The notes beneath the pieces were generated by a model that saw nothing but the letters and a program-made list of their open reading frames with translations, did not search any database and was not told the origin of the DNA. A program made the translations under genes and the position numbers. Below are positions 10,595 through 23,100 of a stretch of 64,000 nucleotides of DNA, one piece after another (position 1 is the stretch's first letter; every line of letters begins with the position of its first letter). Source of the stretch: Boesenbergia rotunda (lineage: Eukaryota; Streptophyta; Magnoliopsida; Zingiberales; Zingiberaceae); contig JAGFNQ010010088.1 in the NCBI GenBank assembly GCA_024364735.1, positions 186,001 to 250,000 on the forward strand, read 5' to 3'.

Positions 10595-10963
10595 GGGATC
10601 CTCTGTCTCAAAGAGACTCTCTGTTCTTCTATCTCATTCGTCGGTGATGACCGGCGAATCGTCCGATTGTCGATCGGATACCATCGGTGGCCTCCGGCCA
10701 CCGCCTCGAACAAAACTATATCCTGGGGGGCATGGTGAATCCGTCGGAGATCGTCGCAATTGCGATCTCGTCATATTCACAGTCGAATCCGACGAGATTA
10801 TAATGTGGCGATTTCGATCGATTCACCGTTATCCCAAGATATCGTTTGATTCGGGACGACAATAAAAAATTATTATGATGTCCGATCATCGATCGGAGGA
10901 CTCGCCGGCCATCGCCGGAGAGTTTGGGACAGGCGGGACAGAGAAACTTGGGACAGAGGATCC
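10595..10963. repeat. GC-rich foldback element, copy A
   Basis: Begins GGGATCCTCTGTCTC and ends with its complement-like GACAGAGGATCCC, so the ends are inverted repeats. Inside are nested palindromes around TCGTCCGATTGTCGATCGGA and GCAATTGCGATC. The same architecture recurs at 11016-11378 and 63194-63556. It is non-coding. Confidence 0.75.
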
Positions 10964-11015
10964 CGTTCGAGGCCGGAGACTACAGAAGCAAACTCGTATA
11001 GTATATCGAGCGATT

Positions 11016-11378
11016 GAGATCCTCTATCCCGAAAAAGTGCCTGTCCCGTTTCCCTGACGACGGTCGACGCGTCGTCCGATCGTCGATCGGACACCACCGA
11101 TGACTTTTAATCGTCGTACCGAATCAAATAATATCCTAGAAGAACGGTGAATCGGTCGGAATCGCTGCAATTGCAATATCGTCGGATTCGACGGTGAATC
11201 CGGCGATATCGCAATTGCGATGATCCCGACGGGTTCATCGTACCCCCAGTGTATAGTTTTGTTCAGGGCGGCGGCCGAAAACCGCCGATGGTGTCCGATC
11301 GGCGATCGGACGACTCGTAGGCCGTTGTCGGGGAGCGGGATAGGTGAAACATGGACTTTTTTGGGACAGAGGATCTGC
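11016..11378. repeat. GC-rich foldback element, copy B
   Basis: Same family as copy A. It starts GAGATCCTCTATCCC and ends GACAGAGGATCTGC. It contains CGTCGTCCGATCGTCGATCG and its inverted partner GTCCGATCGGCGATCGGACG near the right end. It lies 52 bp after copy A in the same direction. Confidence 0.75.
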
Positions 11379-11665
11379 CGGGAGCTCGGTGGGGGAGAGA
11401 CTGACGTGGCGGGATCACATTTCTAGTTTAAAAATAATAATTTTACTTTTTAATTTATAATTAAATTAAATTTGGAAATAATAATAATAGTAATTTGATT
11501 ATATTTAGAACTGTTTAATTGATTTTAGATTATATTTAGATTCAGATTATTCAGATTCCTTCGATTCGTCTATCCCTTTCGCCACCAGCCCTCTTGTTCT
11601 TTATCGGCGACGACGGCTCCACGAATCCAACGCACTCCTCCTGGGGTCGCCGAGAGCTAGGGGAT

Positions 11666-14600
11666 ATGACATTGGCGTCGCTGTTCCGCCGATTCTCCTT
11701 CTCATCTGCTTTCGTAGCCAGTCGGTACACCCTTTCGCGCGCCGGCCGTCGCTATACGGTACGTTTCTTCTCGTAGAAATTGATCTTTGTTCATTCGTGG
11801 AGGTTATGGTTCTTCTTTATGCGCAAAGATTCAGTTTTTTTTGGATCATTACGGTTCACCTTTCTGATCAAGATTTTTTTTCCCCCTGAAAAAAACAATG
11901 GAGGGAATAAAAAATTGATATCCGATCAGTATCATTTTACATTGTTGTGTTAACTTTTCTCCTCTTTCGTTGCGCGTGTTTGTATGTAGTCCCCAATGAC
12001 AAACGAAGCAGCCTGCGAGCAGGAGAAATCTGGCGTCACGGTGTGTCCTTTACGCGTTTGTACGTCGAGGGCTGATCGACTAGAAAGCGTTTCAACGTTT
12101 CTTGATACTCAGGTTTTTGGATTTGCATTATATGGACGATGCAGCTGAATGCGCCGCTGTAGATTATAGATCTGGAGATCGCCAATATAATTGGGCTAGA
12201 GAAGGCTAGGCAGTGGAAGGTACCTCTTGAATTTGTCTTCGTTCTTTCCTGTTTTGGACTCTCATTCGTTCAATTTCCGTCAGCAACTATCTTGCTTGCA
12301 TGTAAACGATCCTTATAAATAGTTGATTGGGATATGCTTCCTGTTCGAAGCAATTTCTAATAATGATAGTTGTAAATTTTATGATGCATAATTTGGAATG
12401 TGATGGAAGGGACTAGAAGTCCCAATGGCGGAGCCAGGAATTATTATCTACCAAGGCTAAAATTTTTTTAAGACGACACCTGAACAAACAACAACTAGAA
12501 AGTAATATTAAAATTGTTGATCATAAAAATTTTGATTGTTAATGCATTTTGTGAACCCAAATCCATACAAAAACTCATTTATCAACCAAACAGATAGAAA
12601 AATTATAGGTACTAAAAATATATCAGAATGCAAATTATCAAAAGATTTACAAAGGTCCAAAGTTGAATAGAATAATATAATTTATGGGACCAAATAAGGA
12701 CATCAAATAGTCAACTAAAACTCTGAGTTGACACACATGCGCGGTACGTGTCGGTTTCACTCTCGTGGCAGAATGGTAAAAAACCATCTGTGCCGTCCGA
12801 CACGGAACGATATTTCAATCATTGCTTCTACCAACTCTTCATCGATCAATTCTTTGGAAAAGCTAAGTTTCAGTATGTATCGCTAAGTTCAGTTTATTTT
12901 CCTAGTTTCTCATCCAGATACCTGCAGGTAGGGATGTCAAAAATGAACCCGACCCACTAACCAGACTCGAGTTTACCCAAAAAATATCCGGTTAGGTTGG
13001 GGGTTTTAGGATTTGGTCAAATTGGGTTGGACCTGAAATTTGGCCCGAATTTTTATTTTGGTTCGGGTTGACCTGGATTGAGTTGTTTGGAGGCAATTTA
13101 GAGAGAAAGGTAGGTGGGTTATATTTTTATTTTCATTTTTAAAGTTATTTATTTTACTAATATTTTTTAAAACAATAAAAATATTATTATTATGTGTTTT
13201 GAATTTTTATTTTATTATTTTATTAAAAATTAAAAGAATAATATCGGGTTGGTCAGGTTGGCGAGTTATTTGGGTTGGTCTGAGTTCGGGTTTATAGTTT
13301 TCGGATTTGGTTCAAGTTTGGGTCGGGTTTGGGTTGAGAAGTTTTTGCAAGACCCCTTGCTTCAACCCGTTTCGAATTCACCCGACCCACCCGATTGATA
13401 CCCCTACCCGCAAGAATGCCAAAAAGCAACATGCTTAGATTCCTCCTTTTTTTTTTTGGTATTTCTATTGTCCTTAAAGTCAATAAAACAGTAAATTGGG
13501 ATTAACACATATGGTTTGAGCCATTGTAGGATTTAGTTGTAACCCTGCCACTTGCCAATTTTTATATACGACAAATTTTGACTATATTAGTTCTGTAAGA
13601 TCATTTTCTAGCACAAGGTTAACTGGCCAATCTTGCACTCTTATTGCTTCATCCCTCATTCAATTCATCTAACATTTGTTTTTATGCTTTTAGTGAATGT
13701 ACAATCATTATCTGGATCTCCGGCTAATTTTCAAGTCTATACCGCACTTTTGAAGTCACATGAAAGAATAATGGCTCTTGATCTTCCTCATGGTGGGCAT
13801 CTTTCTCATGGATACCAGGTCAACAATAAATTTACCCTCAGAACAAAAATACATATTGCTTCCTGTCTTTTCTGGCTGATTAATTTGATCTATATGCTAT
13901 TCTGTAATTTAATTAACATTTTTTAAAGAGTTCAATCAGGTCTATTACTGGATTTTGTTTACTGATCATCCATGTGTATGCTCGCATACTACTAGAATGT
14001 GTACTACTTGAAAAACCATTTCAGGAGATGGATACCAGAATTTCATTGGCTCTCACATCCACCTCAATGAATCTTCCTCTCTTTTATCAGCACATCCAGT
14101 GTGTTTATTCTTCTGTTGTTAAAGATTTTATATACAAATCCCATTTTTTCTAGAATGATATGTTTTTTGATTGTATATCTCTTCTTTCATCTTGAAACAT
14201 TTAAGTAACATCTACTATAAGTATATGAAGTTCTTCACTTGGAAATGTTATCCTTCTTGCCTTTCTTCAACTTGTTAATTGTCTTGGCAATGAACTGTAG
14301 AAGAAGGAGCAATTGGGAGTTTTTTCTACTTTATCTTTATCAATTGTCTTATTGGGAATGGCATGGATCTATTGTCTGCTGATTGGTGAACTACGTTCAC
14401 CATGTTCTCATTTCCAAACACAGAAAAAGACATGAATCTGTTGTCAACTTAAGTGATGTAATTCTGAAATATGCTATTTGCTGACTCTGCCATTGTCTCA
14501 CTTACTTAAACAACTGTAAAAAATTGAAACAATTGTTTTATCCTGCAAGGATATTTCACTATTATCAAATTGAGCTCCATTACCTGGCTGTTAAAGCTTT

Positions 14601-15982
14601 AGCAGGTCTAACCAGACAATTATATGATCTTTTTGCTGTAAAGGTTGTGTGCTTCTGTTTTGTTGCTATGGAAGCAATATGTACGGACGCTATCTGGTCT
14701 TTAGGTCATATGTGTTTCCTCTATTTTTTGATAGATCTTATCGAAGTACATTATCTATTTGATTTATACAGACTGATACCAAGAAGATCTCTGCTGTGTC
14801 CATATTCTTTGAAACTATGCCATATAGATTGGATGAAAGTACAGGATTCATCGACTATGATCAGGTGGCTAATGTTCCTTCCTTTTCTTACTTTTAACTT
14901 TTCTGTATGTACATTTTCCCCTTTGCTTGCATACAATTATTTTTCTCGTGAATCGGTAATTGTTTCATGCATATGATGTTGATTATAATAAATAGGAAAT
15001 CAGAATGTTCATTATTTGGAGAACACATTGCTCATTTAGATCGAGTAATAGCGGCTGCTGTTTTGTTTGATCTCTTACTCTATTTGTCAAAATTCATTAG
15101 ACTCAAATAGCTGATGATATCATATTGGTAGTGTTTGGTTGAGAAAAGCTACGATCTTGTATCTCGAGGAACAGATAATCATTTAGTAATGGTGAACCTT
15201 AAGATCAAGGTGACTCTAATTTGTGAATCGACTATGCCAGCATGTAATCAGTCATATACTAGCTTGATTATTGCTTTCCTGAATCATGTTCAAAAGTTGC
15301 TCTGCTGAATCAAAATAATTGTGTTCACAACTGAGGGGCATTGATCCTTTTATCTATCTATTATTTCAGTGGGTTTTCTATAATCTGGATGCAAATGTAT
15401 TTCCTGGAGACTCATTTGTTCGTGGATTTAGCCAACTCGTAGGGAATTGATGGATCGAGTCGAGAAGGTGGTGGAGTCAGTACATATTGCAACTAACAAA
15501 AATACAGTACCTGGTGTTGTGTCTGCCATGGTTCCTGGTGGCATCGAGATGGGTATTGGCTTCAGTTTGGATTATCTCAATATGTCGTTAAACAGTTGGA
15601 TCTTTCTTACCGTCATTTTTTCGCCTCTTCAGGGACCCCATCCCTCACATAAAGAGGATTTGTCGAAGATGATTTTGCTAAAGTTGCAGACTTCTTTGAT
15701 ATGGCTGTTAAATTGGCATTGGAAATCAAGTCTGAAACAACAGGTGTAAATTTCCATGACTCGATGACTCTTTTTTTATGGATTTCTTTCAACTTCTTCG
15801 CCTACCTTGTTGGTCTCATCTTAATGTTAAAACCAGGTGGCTCAAAACTCAAGGATTTTGTAGCCACTCTGCAAAATGATGCCAATATCCAGTCTGAAAT
15901 CCGCCACCAGGTGGAGGAATTCGCGAAGCAGTTTCCAACGACCAGATTTGACAAAGAGACAATGAAGTATAAGAATCTGTGA
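11666..15982 (+). pseudogene. SHM: Serine hydroxymethyltransferase (mitochondrial type) pseudogene
   Basis: Exons of a PLP-dependent glycine hydroxymethyltransferase are recognisable in order. 11666-11758: start Met and an Arg/Ser-rich transit-like peptide. 11990-12040: MTNEAACEQEKSGVT. 12133-12219: QLNAPL-stop-IIDLEIANIIGLEKA. 13694-13818: SLSGSPANFQVYTALL to HLSHGYQ. 14772-14864: TDTKKISAVSIFFETMPYR to DYDQ. 15145-15209: YDLVSRGTDNHLVMVNLKIK. 15440-15552: VEKVVESVHIATNKNTVPG. 15633-15743: FVEDDFAKVADFFDMAVKLA. 15837-15982: the C-terminus, stop TGA. The exon with ENFTS and the active-site Lys exon (TTTTHKS) are missing. There is a TAG in the third exon, a TAA at 15650-15652 and a 2-nt deletion near 15457. 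Introns are kept, so this is a duplicated gene that decayed, not a processed copy. In a working gene the product interconverts serine and glycine in mitochondria. Confidence 0.9.
12929..13406. mobile_element. hAT-like MITE inside the SHMT pseudogene
   Basis: Ends are TAGGGATGTCAAAAATG at the left and, on the other strand, TAGGGGTATCAATCGGG at the right, followed inward by GAACCCGACCC-type sequence on both sides. Flanks CCTGCAGG (12921-12928) and CCCGCAAG (13407-13414) match at 6 of 8 positions, as expected of an old 8-bp duplication. It lies where the second catalytic exons of SHMT should be. Confidence 0.7.
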
Positions 15983-16451
15983 TGGTGGTAAAAAGGGTGA
16001 TACGTTCGCGTCTATTATCTCCGTCAATTTATTTTAGAATTAATACAAAGAAGATAAATTATGGAGATTATTAATCCGAATGTTGTGACTAATGCGTGGG
16101 GAGGATGAACATATTGACTTTGTCAGATTTTGACCCTCAGACCTTATGATGGTAACATCCATGTATTAATCATCAGTGCATCCGGTGGGGACAAAATGAT
16201 TAATAAGGTTTTTTCAATCTCGAATGATCAGCCCGACCTCATAGAAGTTTCCTATCGACCACTAGGATAAATCATGAAGTGCTTATGGCAGGTGTTCCAA
16301 AAGTCCAACATCCCAAAGTTCGTGTCTCATTTGAAGGAAAAAATTCTTGTAAAATGCGTCGTAGTTAGGGATCAAATCACGAATACTTAAAATGATAATT
16401 AATCGTTCTTTCGTTGTACTATAACTCCGGGAGCTCGATAGGGTTGTGTGA

Positions 16452-16679
16452 AGTAAAAAGGCAAAATGCTCGCCCCCAGCGCCCCCGCCAGTCCGTCCCA
16501 AGACCAACACGGAGGAGGTAAATTACGATTATCACTGGTGTGGTGAGGCACTTGGGGTCGAGGGAATTAATGCCAGTAGACTAGGATTTTATCCCCGTGC
16601 GCAACTGGCGACCCTCGAACCTGTGACCTCCAAGTAAATGACCAAGCGTCTTACCATCCGATCCAGCCCGCGAGGGCAC
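16452..16679 (-). mobile_element. tRNA-derived SINE, copy 1
   Basis: On the minus strand the element begins with CGCGGGCTGGATCGGATGG and carries a B-box-like GGTTCGAGGGTC about 50 nt later, the layout of a Pol III promoter. It ends in a T-rich tail. It is flanked by GATAGGGTTGTGTGA (16437-16451) and AATAGGGTTGTGTGA (16680-16694). Related copies are at 16695-16931, 53102-53327 and 53434-53649. Confidence 0.8.
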
Positions 16680-16694
16680 AATAGGGTTGTGTGA

Positions 16695-16931
16695 GTAATT
16701 AGTAAGTAAAAAGGCGAAACGCTCGCCCCAGCGCTCCCGCCAGCTCGCCTCAGGACCAATACGGAGGAGGTAAATCACGGTTATCACTGGTATGGTGAGG
16801 CGTCTGGGTTCGAGGGAATTAATGCCAGTAGACCAGAGTTTTATCCCCGTGCGTAACTGGCGACCCTTGAACCTGTGATCTCCAAGTAAATGACTAGACG
16901 CTTTACCATCCGATCCAGCCTGTGGGGGCAT
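16695..16931 (-). mobile_element. tRNA-derived SINE, copy 2
   Basis: Same family and orientation as the copy just before it. The B-box region reads GGTTCAAGGGTC on the minus strand. It is flanked by the shared AATAGGGTTGTGTGA at 16680-16694 and GATAGGGCTGTGTGA at 16932-16946, so the two SINEs form a head-to-tail dimer with three copies of one target sequence. Confidence 0.8.
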
Positions 16932-17114
16932 GATAGGGCTGTGTGAGGACACACAGGATGTCGTTAGCCATTGAGCCGGTTTTGGTCCGACCCATTGAAC
17001 CGTCCAATTGTTTGGCTCGGAGCCCACAATATATTCATGGTAGTAGCCGCGAGCGATATCTCCACCACGACATTCTCATCACCTGTGCGTACGTTGTTGT
17101 GTACTGCGTGCAAG

Positions 17115-20100
17115 ATGGAGAACTCTCTCGCGAGGTACTCTTCCTGTTCCCAGCAGAAGAAGCCCTGCGTCCGCTGGATCGACCGCTACTTCAACGACTG
17201 CGTCTGCACCGCCGCCGGCGAGTTCTCGTTCGCACTCGGCATCGTCAGTCTCCTCTGCTGGGGCGTCGCCGAGATCCCTCAGCTCGTCACCAACTTCCAG
17301 ACCAAGTCCGCCCACGGCGTCTCCCTCGGCCTCCTCCTAACTTGGGTCCTCGGGTAAATTCAATTCCTTCTCTTAACCATGCACGTCCTGTTTTATCAAT
17401 CGCCACCTTCCTTAATTTCCTGCGCGCATGCAGTGACATCTTCAACCTCGTTGGCTGCCTTCTCGAGCCAGTGACTGTAAGGCCAACTGATTTTGGCTTT
17501 TATTAATTATTACAATGCGTGCTCACTTCATAACTGATCCGTTACTTCTACCTGCAGTTACCTACGCAGCTTTATACGGCTCTGGTAGGTAATTAGTTCT
17601 AAATTTACTTTACTAAAATTTATGAACTAATTAATCAAAATGGAGGATCGATGCAGTTATACACAGCGACAACAGTGGTGCTGGTGCTTCAATCTCTGTA
17701 CTACGACTACTGGGTGAAATGGTGGAAAAGCAGGCATGTGGATCATGCCGCTGAAGATCAAGTAATGAATATATCACCCATTGTTTAATTTTCTGAAGCG
17801 ACAAGTACTGTAGATTCTAACTAAGAATAGAATTATAAAGGTGGAAGAGGAGATCAGAAGGCCTTTGAATCATAGTACAAAGCTGGAGGAGGAGGAGGAG
17901 GAGCCGAGCAGGCCCATTCCAACCACTGCGCCAGCTAAAGCTGCAGCGTCGCGTACCGATGTGCACTACACGTACGTATGCATGTGCTTGTCCTTATGAA
18001 TCCCCACCGTGCATCCATATGGTCCAATGCGCGCAGGTCAGCAAGGTCATTGGCGAGCAGTGGAACCCCGTCGCACGGGGCGTCTTACCTCGGCTTCCGA
18101 AGTGGTCCTTCGGCGTTCTCCGTCTTCCGCAATTCGTCGTCCGATGAGGACGACGACGACGACGCCGCGCAAGCTCCAAGACAAACCACCACCGCGATGT
18201 CGACGTCAGTAAGTGCCCGAATTACATCACCTGCGGCTATACTGAATTGCTAGCTAGGCCTGGCTGTAGATTGTAGATAACGTTCTTATCCATCTAACTC
18301 AGCAAGCATACTGAAGACAAATAGTAACAATTATAATAACTAATGTAACATCCGGAAGATATTTAATTGTTTACTAGCAGTCTCATCGGAAATTTAAGAT
18401 AAGGATTCTTCGTGTCGCCACCTACCCACATGCTAGTTTCCGTTTGAGCACTACGAGTCATCGCATATTTACACGTTTCAATCTATTGATGTGACTATAA
18501 AACAAACTCACTGTCTGATATTCAGTAATTTTTTCCCAGAAAAAGATTAAACAAAAACATATTCAATATTGGAGGATATGAACTAATTTTATATATATAT
18601 ACTTTGTCAGGGCTTCGTGATTGAAATCGTTTGGTTGTGCTTGTCGGTGGCTGCGTCGCTTTTAAATACTCTTTTAAATATTTTAAAAAATTATCTCTTC
18701 AAAAGCTTCCTGATTTATATATCACCTTAATCTCATGACCGTTCTTTTCTTACTCGATCGTCCAGTCCAGTTCTTTTTATTTTGCTAATGCATGGTTTAT
18801 TAAATCGTAATGTATCTTTCGGAAATAGTAATTACTTCAGTCTGGATCTTGCGAATCGTATCTAATATTGTCATTCACTTTTGATAGGTTAGCTATGGAG
18901 CTTTCGTCGCAAGTGTGGTTGGATTACCATTCCAAGCTAAAGCTTCGATGCAAAGAACAATGTTACTGCAGGTAATGAATCATGAGGATAAACAAATTAA
19001 TCAAGATCACTTGTACTGAAACTATTTAATCTTCACGTTGAAGGATATGGAGTTGAGTTCCTCCGAAGATGGCAGAGTTTATGGTGTTATATTAGGCTGG
19101 ATTATGGCTGCAATTTATATGGGAGGCCGTTTGCCTCAAATCTACTTAAACGTAAGTACCAAACCATTTATATATATATATGAAAAACAGAAGGTATTTT
19201 CCTCCTAATTTTAATCATTTCAATGCATCCATGTTAAACAGATGAAGCGGGGAAGCGTCGAGGTACGTTGTTAAAATTCATACATGCATATGTTTACCAT
19301 GTCTATATATATATTCATTGTGAAATTTAGAATGATTCACTACTAGAAATTTCAAGGATTTTGATGGAATTTTTAGTCGGTATTCCATCGGTAATGCTGT
19401 TTGCCGACGAAATACTAACAAAATTTCTGCGGTCAGGCGAAAAATTATCGGTGCTACAATACCGACGAAAAAGTTTTATTGTTGGCTGATCCCGGCCTAG
19501 CTTATGTGTTACTTGGTCGGCCAGCCTGGCGCCACCTAAGACCGAGTCAGATTAGTCACGTCTGATCCGAGTGGTGCGATAGGTGGGGTAAGAAGCTCAT
19601 CGCTCACTCGGCCCAAGGAACCCGACCGAGCCAGTCGCATATCACGCTCCAACCCGAGTCCCCGAGCAGGACGTTGAGTAACCGACCCCGCCAACACCCA
19701 AAACACTCCTTACGAAGAGCCAACACACAAGGCTCCGAAGGCCGAGTCCAGAACGATCTGGTCACCCTTTCCGCCAAGTCATAAGGGGCGGTCACAAGAC
19801 TGTGTAGGCACATAACTCGAGCCCAAGCTGGCGAGTCCATCCGAGCCTTCCCGGACTCGGGCGAGACCTTTGCTTCACTCAGGATGTTATGCAGGAGACC
19901 CGACCTCACTCGGGTCGGCCGGTCGGCAGGTCGGCAAGCTACCCCCTCATCTGTCCTCACGACCCCCATTCCCTGCCAGCACACTAAATGACCATAGTAC
20001 GGGGGTTGGCGCTGACCTTACCCATTTATAGCGCACGTTGCGGACATCCCGTCAACCCCGTACTTCCAGTACCTTTGTCATGTTCAGGCATCTCGCACTA

Positions 20101-23100
20101 TGCCTCCTTGACAGGCTGGCGGCGCCGCTCGACACCATGGGCTGACAACCCTCATACCCCTGTCTCGGTCGGGGTATGGAAAAGTGATTGACGCAGACAG
20201 GGCTTTGTCAGCTCCCCGGCTATATAGTCCCCTCCCATCTTCATGCCGCAGGTATGCGCGACTGTTCATTTCGTCTACTGTTTCGTTGTTTTTGGTCTCT
20301 CCTCTCGCGTGGGCTGACTTGACCATCAGAGTGCCTTGCCGGGGACTTTTCCCGACGGGTTTGCTAACGGTCCCTTTCTTGCAGGTCACCAGACGACATC
20401 AGCAGTTCGTATCACTCGAGGGACCATCACACTCTTGGGATTCCACCTCACTCGGCGACAGGATAAAATTTGGCGCTAGAAGGAGGGACTTTCCGCTTGA
20501 TCGGGAGTGCAAGATGGAAGACCCTAACCGAGTCATGATGACAGTCACGCCCGAAGAATACGAGCTCTTAATGGCCGCCCGAGCTCAGAGAACCCCCCAG
20601 AAGCTATCGCAGGCCAGTAGCCCGGTGCCTCAAGGTCCTGAGCCATCAACGCTCGTCCCCTCAGGAGGTTGAGGAAAGGCTCCTCAACCCGAAGGCGGCT
20701 CAGCCACCTTTCCCGCAGCTTTCTATCGAGGTCGGGACAACGAGGCTGATCCCCTGCCCCTAGAGGCATCTGCGTCTAGTCAGCCACACAGGTCGCGTCT
20801 CGATAAGGGGAAGGCTCCAGCTGACTTGTCACCAGCCGCCCCAGCGCGTAGCCCCTTCTCCTCTTGGATCCTGGAGGATCTGGTGCCCAAGCACCTTAGG
20901 TTCTTCACCATACCTGAGTATGCTGGGGCGACCGATCCTGAAGAGCACCTGATGAAATTCGAGAGCGCGACCTTGCTGCACTAGTACCCCGAGGGTGTTA
21001 ACTGCCGAGCCTTCTTGACAACCTTTTCGGGACCCGCTCAACGGTGGTTTGATTGGCTCCCCAACGAGTCGGTGTCCAGCTTTGAGGAGCTCAAGAGAGT
21101 GTTCCTCCAGCACTTCGCCAGCAGCCGAAGACACCACAAGACTAGCCTCAACCTGTTCGCGTTGAAGTAAGGCCCTAAGGAGTCGCTTCGGGCCTACATC
21201 AAGAGGTTCAATGGGGTGGCGCTAGACGTACCAATTGCCACCCCTGAAGTCCTGATCAGTGCCTTCTCCCAGGGATTGCAGGAGGGAGAGTTTTTCTGAT
21301 CGCTGATTAGGATGCCGCCAAAGGACTTTGACAGCCTGCTCGGGAAGGCCATCAAATATATTAACGTAGAAGAAGCACAAGCCACCCGGAAGAAGGAGGT
21401 GGCCAACACGCCTACACCCAACCCCGCTCAGAACAATCGAGCCCCGGGCGGACCCATCCGCAGCCCCCGGGGGCAGCCGACAGGGCGGGGATGGAGCGAA
21501 GGCATGTGCAGCAGGTAGCTCAAGGCTGCCTGCCGACCCGCTAGAGGCCTTATTGTGTCTTCCACCAGAGCCACACACACAACACTGAGGAGTGTCGGCA
21601 GATCGGGAGGGGCCGGGCTCCTACCCCCAGGGGACGGGGGTCGGGGAACACCGGCCGCCGCCCCCACAGTCGAAGAGCCCAGGAGGAATCCTCCTGCTGC
21701 CCACAACCTGTTTCCGCAAGAGGAGCGGACCGAGCCCGAAGAGATGGACGAGGAGCAGGCCAACCGATAGAATGCCGTCCGAGGAGGAGTACACGTGATC
21801 TCGGGCGGGCCTACCGGGGGAGATTCCAATCGAGCCCGGAAGGCGCAAGTACGCCGACTAGAGATCCACCAGGTCGACTTGAGCGCTGCTCAGGCGCAAG
21901 GGCCCCAAATCAGTGTTGGGCCGCAAGACCTGCAGGGGTTGGAAGTCTCCCACGATGACGCCCTGGTCGTCACAACCATCATCGCCAATTATTAGGTCCA
22001 CCGAACCATAGTGGACACTGGCAGCTCAGTCAACATACTCTACAAGAAGACCTTCGACCAATTGCAAATCGAGCCCTCCCAGCTGGAGCTAGTGGCTACC
22101 CCGCTGTTCGAATTCACGGGGAACCAGTTACAACCAATTGGTCAGATCCGCCTGGCCATTTCTCTAGGCGAGGAGCTGCTGAAGTGGACCAGATGGTCCA
22201 CCTTCCTGATCGTGGACGCACCCTCAGCCAACAACATGATCCTGGGTCGACCAGCTCTCAACGAATTCCGGGCGGTCACCTCGACCATCTACCTCAAAAT
22301 CAAGTTCCCGGTCGAAGATAAGGTCGGGGAAGTTAGAGGAGATCAGAAAGTCGCCCGGAGGTGCTATGTGGATGATGTCCGGGTGGAAAGTCAAAAGGCC
22401 CAACGCACTCTCCCTAGTTGCACGATGACAAGGAGGAAGTTCAACTGCACCCCAACCGGGAGGAAGCCCGAGTCAAGATAGCTGTCGGGCTGCCGAGTGA
22501 ACTGAGGGAGCCGTTGCTAGAATGTCTGTCCAGGAACCAAGTTATGTTCGCCTATTTTTAGCCGAAGTATATCAATCATTATAATACACCTCGCTATCAA
22601 ATAAAAAAAAAGACTCAATTATTTAAGTACTTGTCAAATATTTTGAGAAAGTAAGTCATGGAAAGCTATTGAAATAAGTCTTATATGAATACATGATAGT
22701 TAAGACTCTTCATTCCGAACATCTTTAACTTGTTCATATCCAAGGCATCGAGCCATATTTAAGACATACCTATTAGGAAATTTTATTTCTCTTAACCAAC
22801 TATATAAAATTTGCTTACCATCTCTGTCCAAATGGATAACAAATCTTTGAAAATCTATTGATTGTTTCATTTATATGCAACTCTGATCTCTTTACTAGTT
22901 CTTTTAATTTCTCATGTGATTTTGTAGTGTCTTTAGTTCTTCCAGGCACATTCATCATGGTCTTAAAGACATTATCGAAGAAATTTTTCTCAATATGCAT
23001 GACATCTAAATTATGTCGAATAAGAAGATATGTTCAATAAGATAACTCCCAAAAAATACTTCTTTTCTTCCAACTAAACTTGCACATCCTAATAATGCAT

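Larger units (their letters stand above)
19488..22566 (+). mobile_element. Old, truncated Tat-type gypsy element (5' LTR-gag-pro only)
   Basis: It starts TGATCC like the larger gypsy element at 24948, has the same PBS context (AAATTTGGCGC) and a homologous gag-pro frame. It stops abruptly at about 22566 just after the start of pol. No RT, integrase or 3' LTR remain. It is inserted in the left part of the CACTA element. Confidence 0.85.

Noticed and set aside
12423..12760. hAT-like end CAATGGCGGAGCCAGGAATT at 12423
   Set aside because: I could not find the opposite terminal repeat or an 8-bp duplication; at most a truncated element.
16943..17506. 187-aa plus-strand ORF over exon 1 of the PQ-loop gene in another frame
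   Set aside because: The exon 1 frame with the PQ-loop motif continues through proper splice sites; this one does not.
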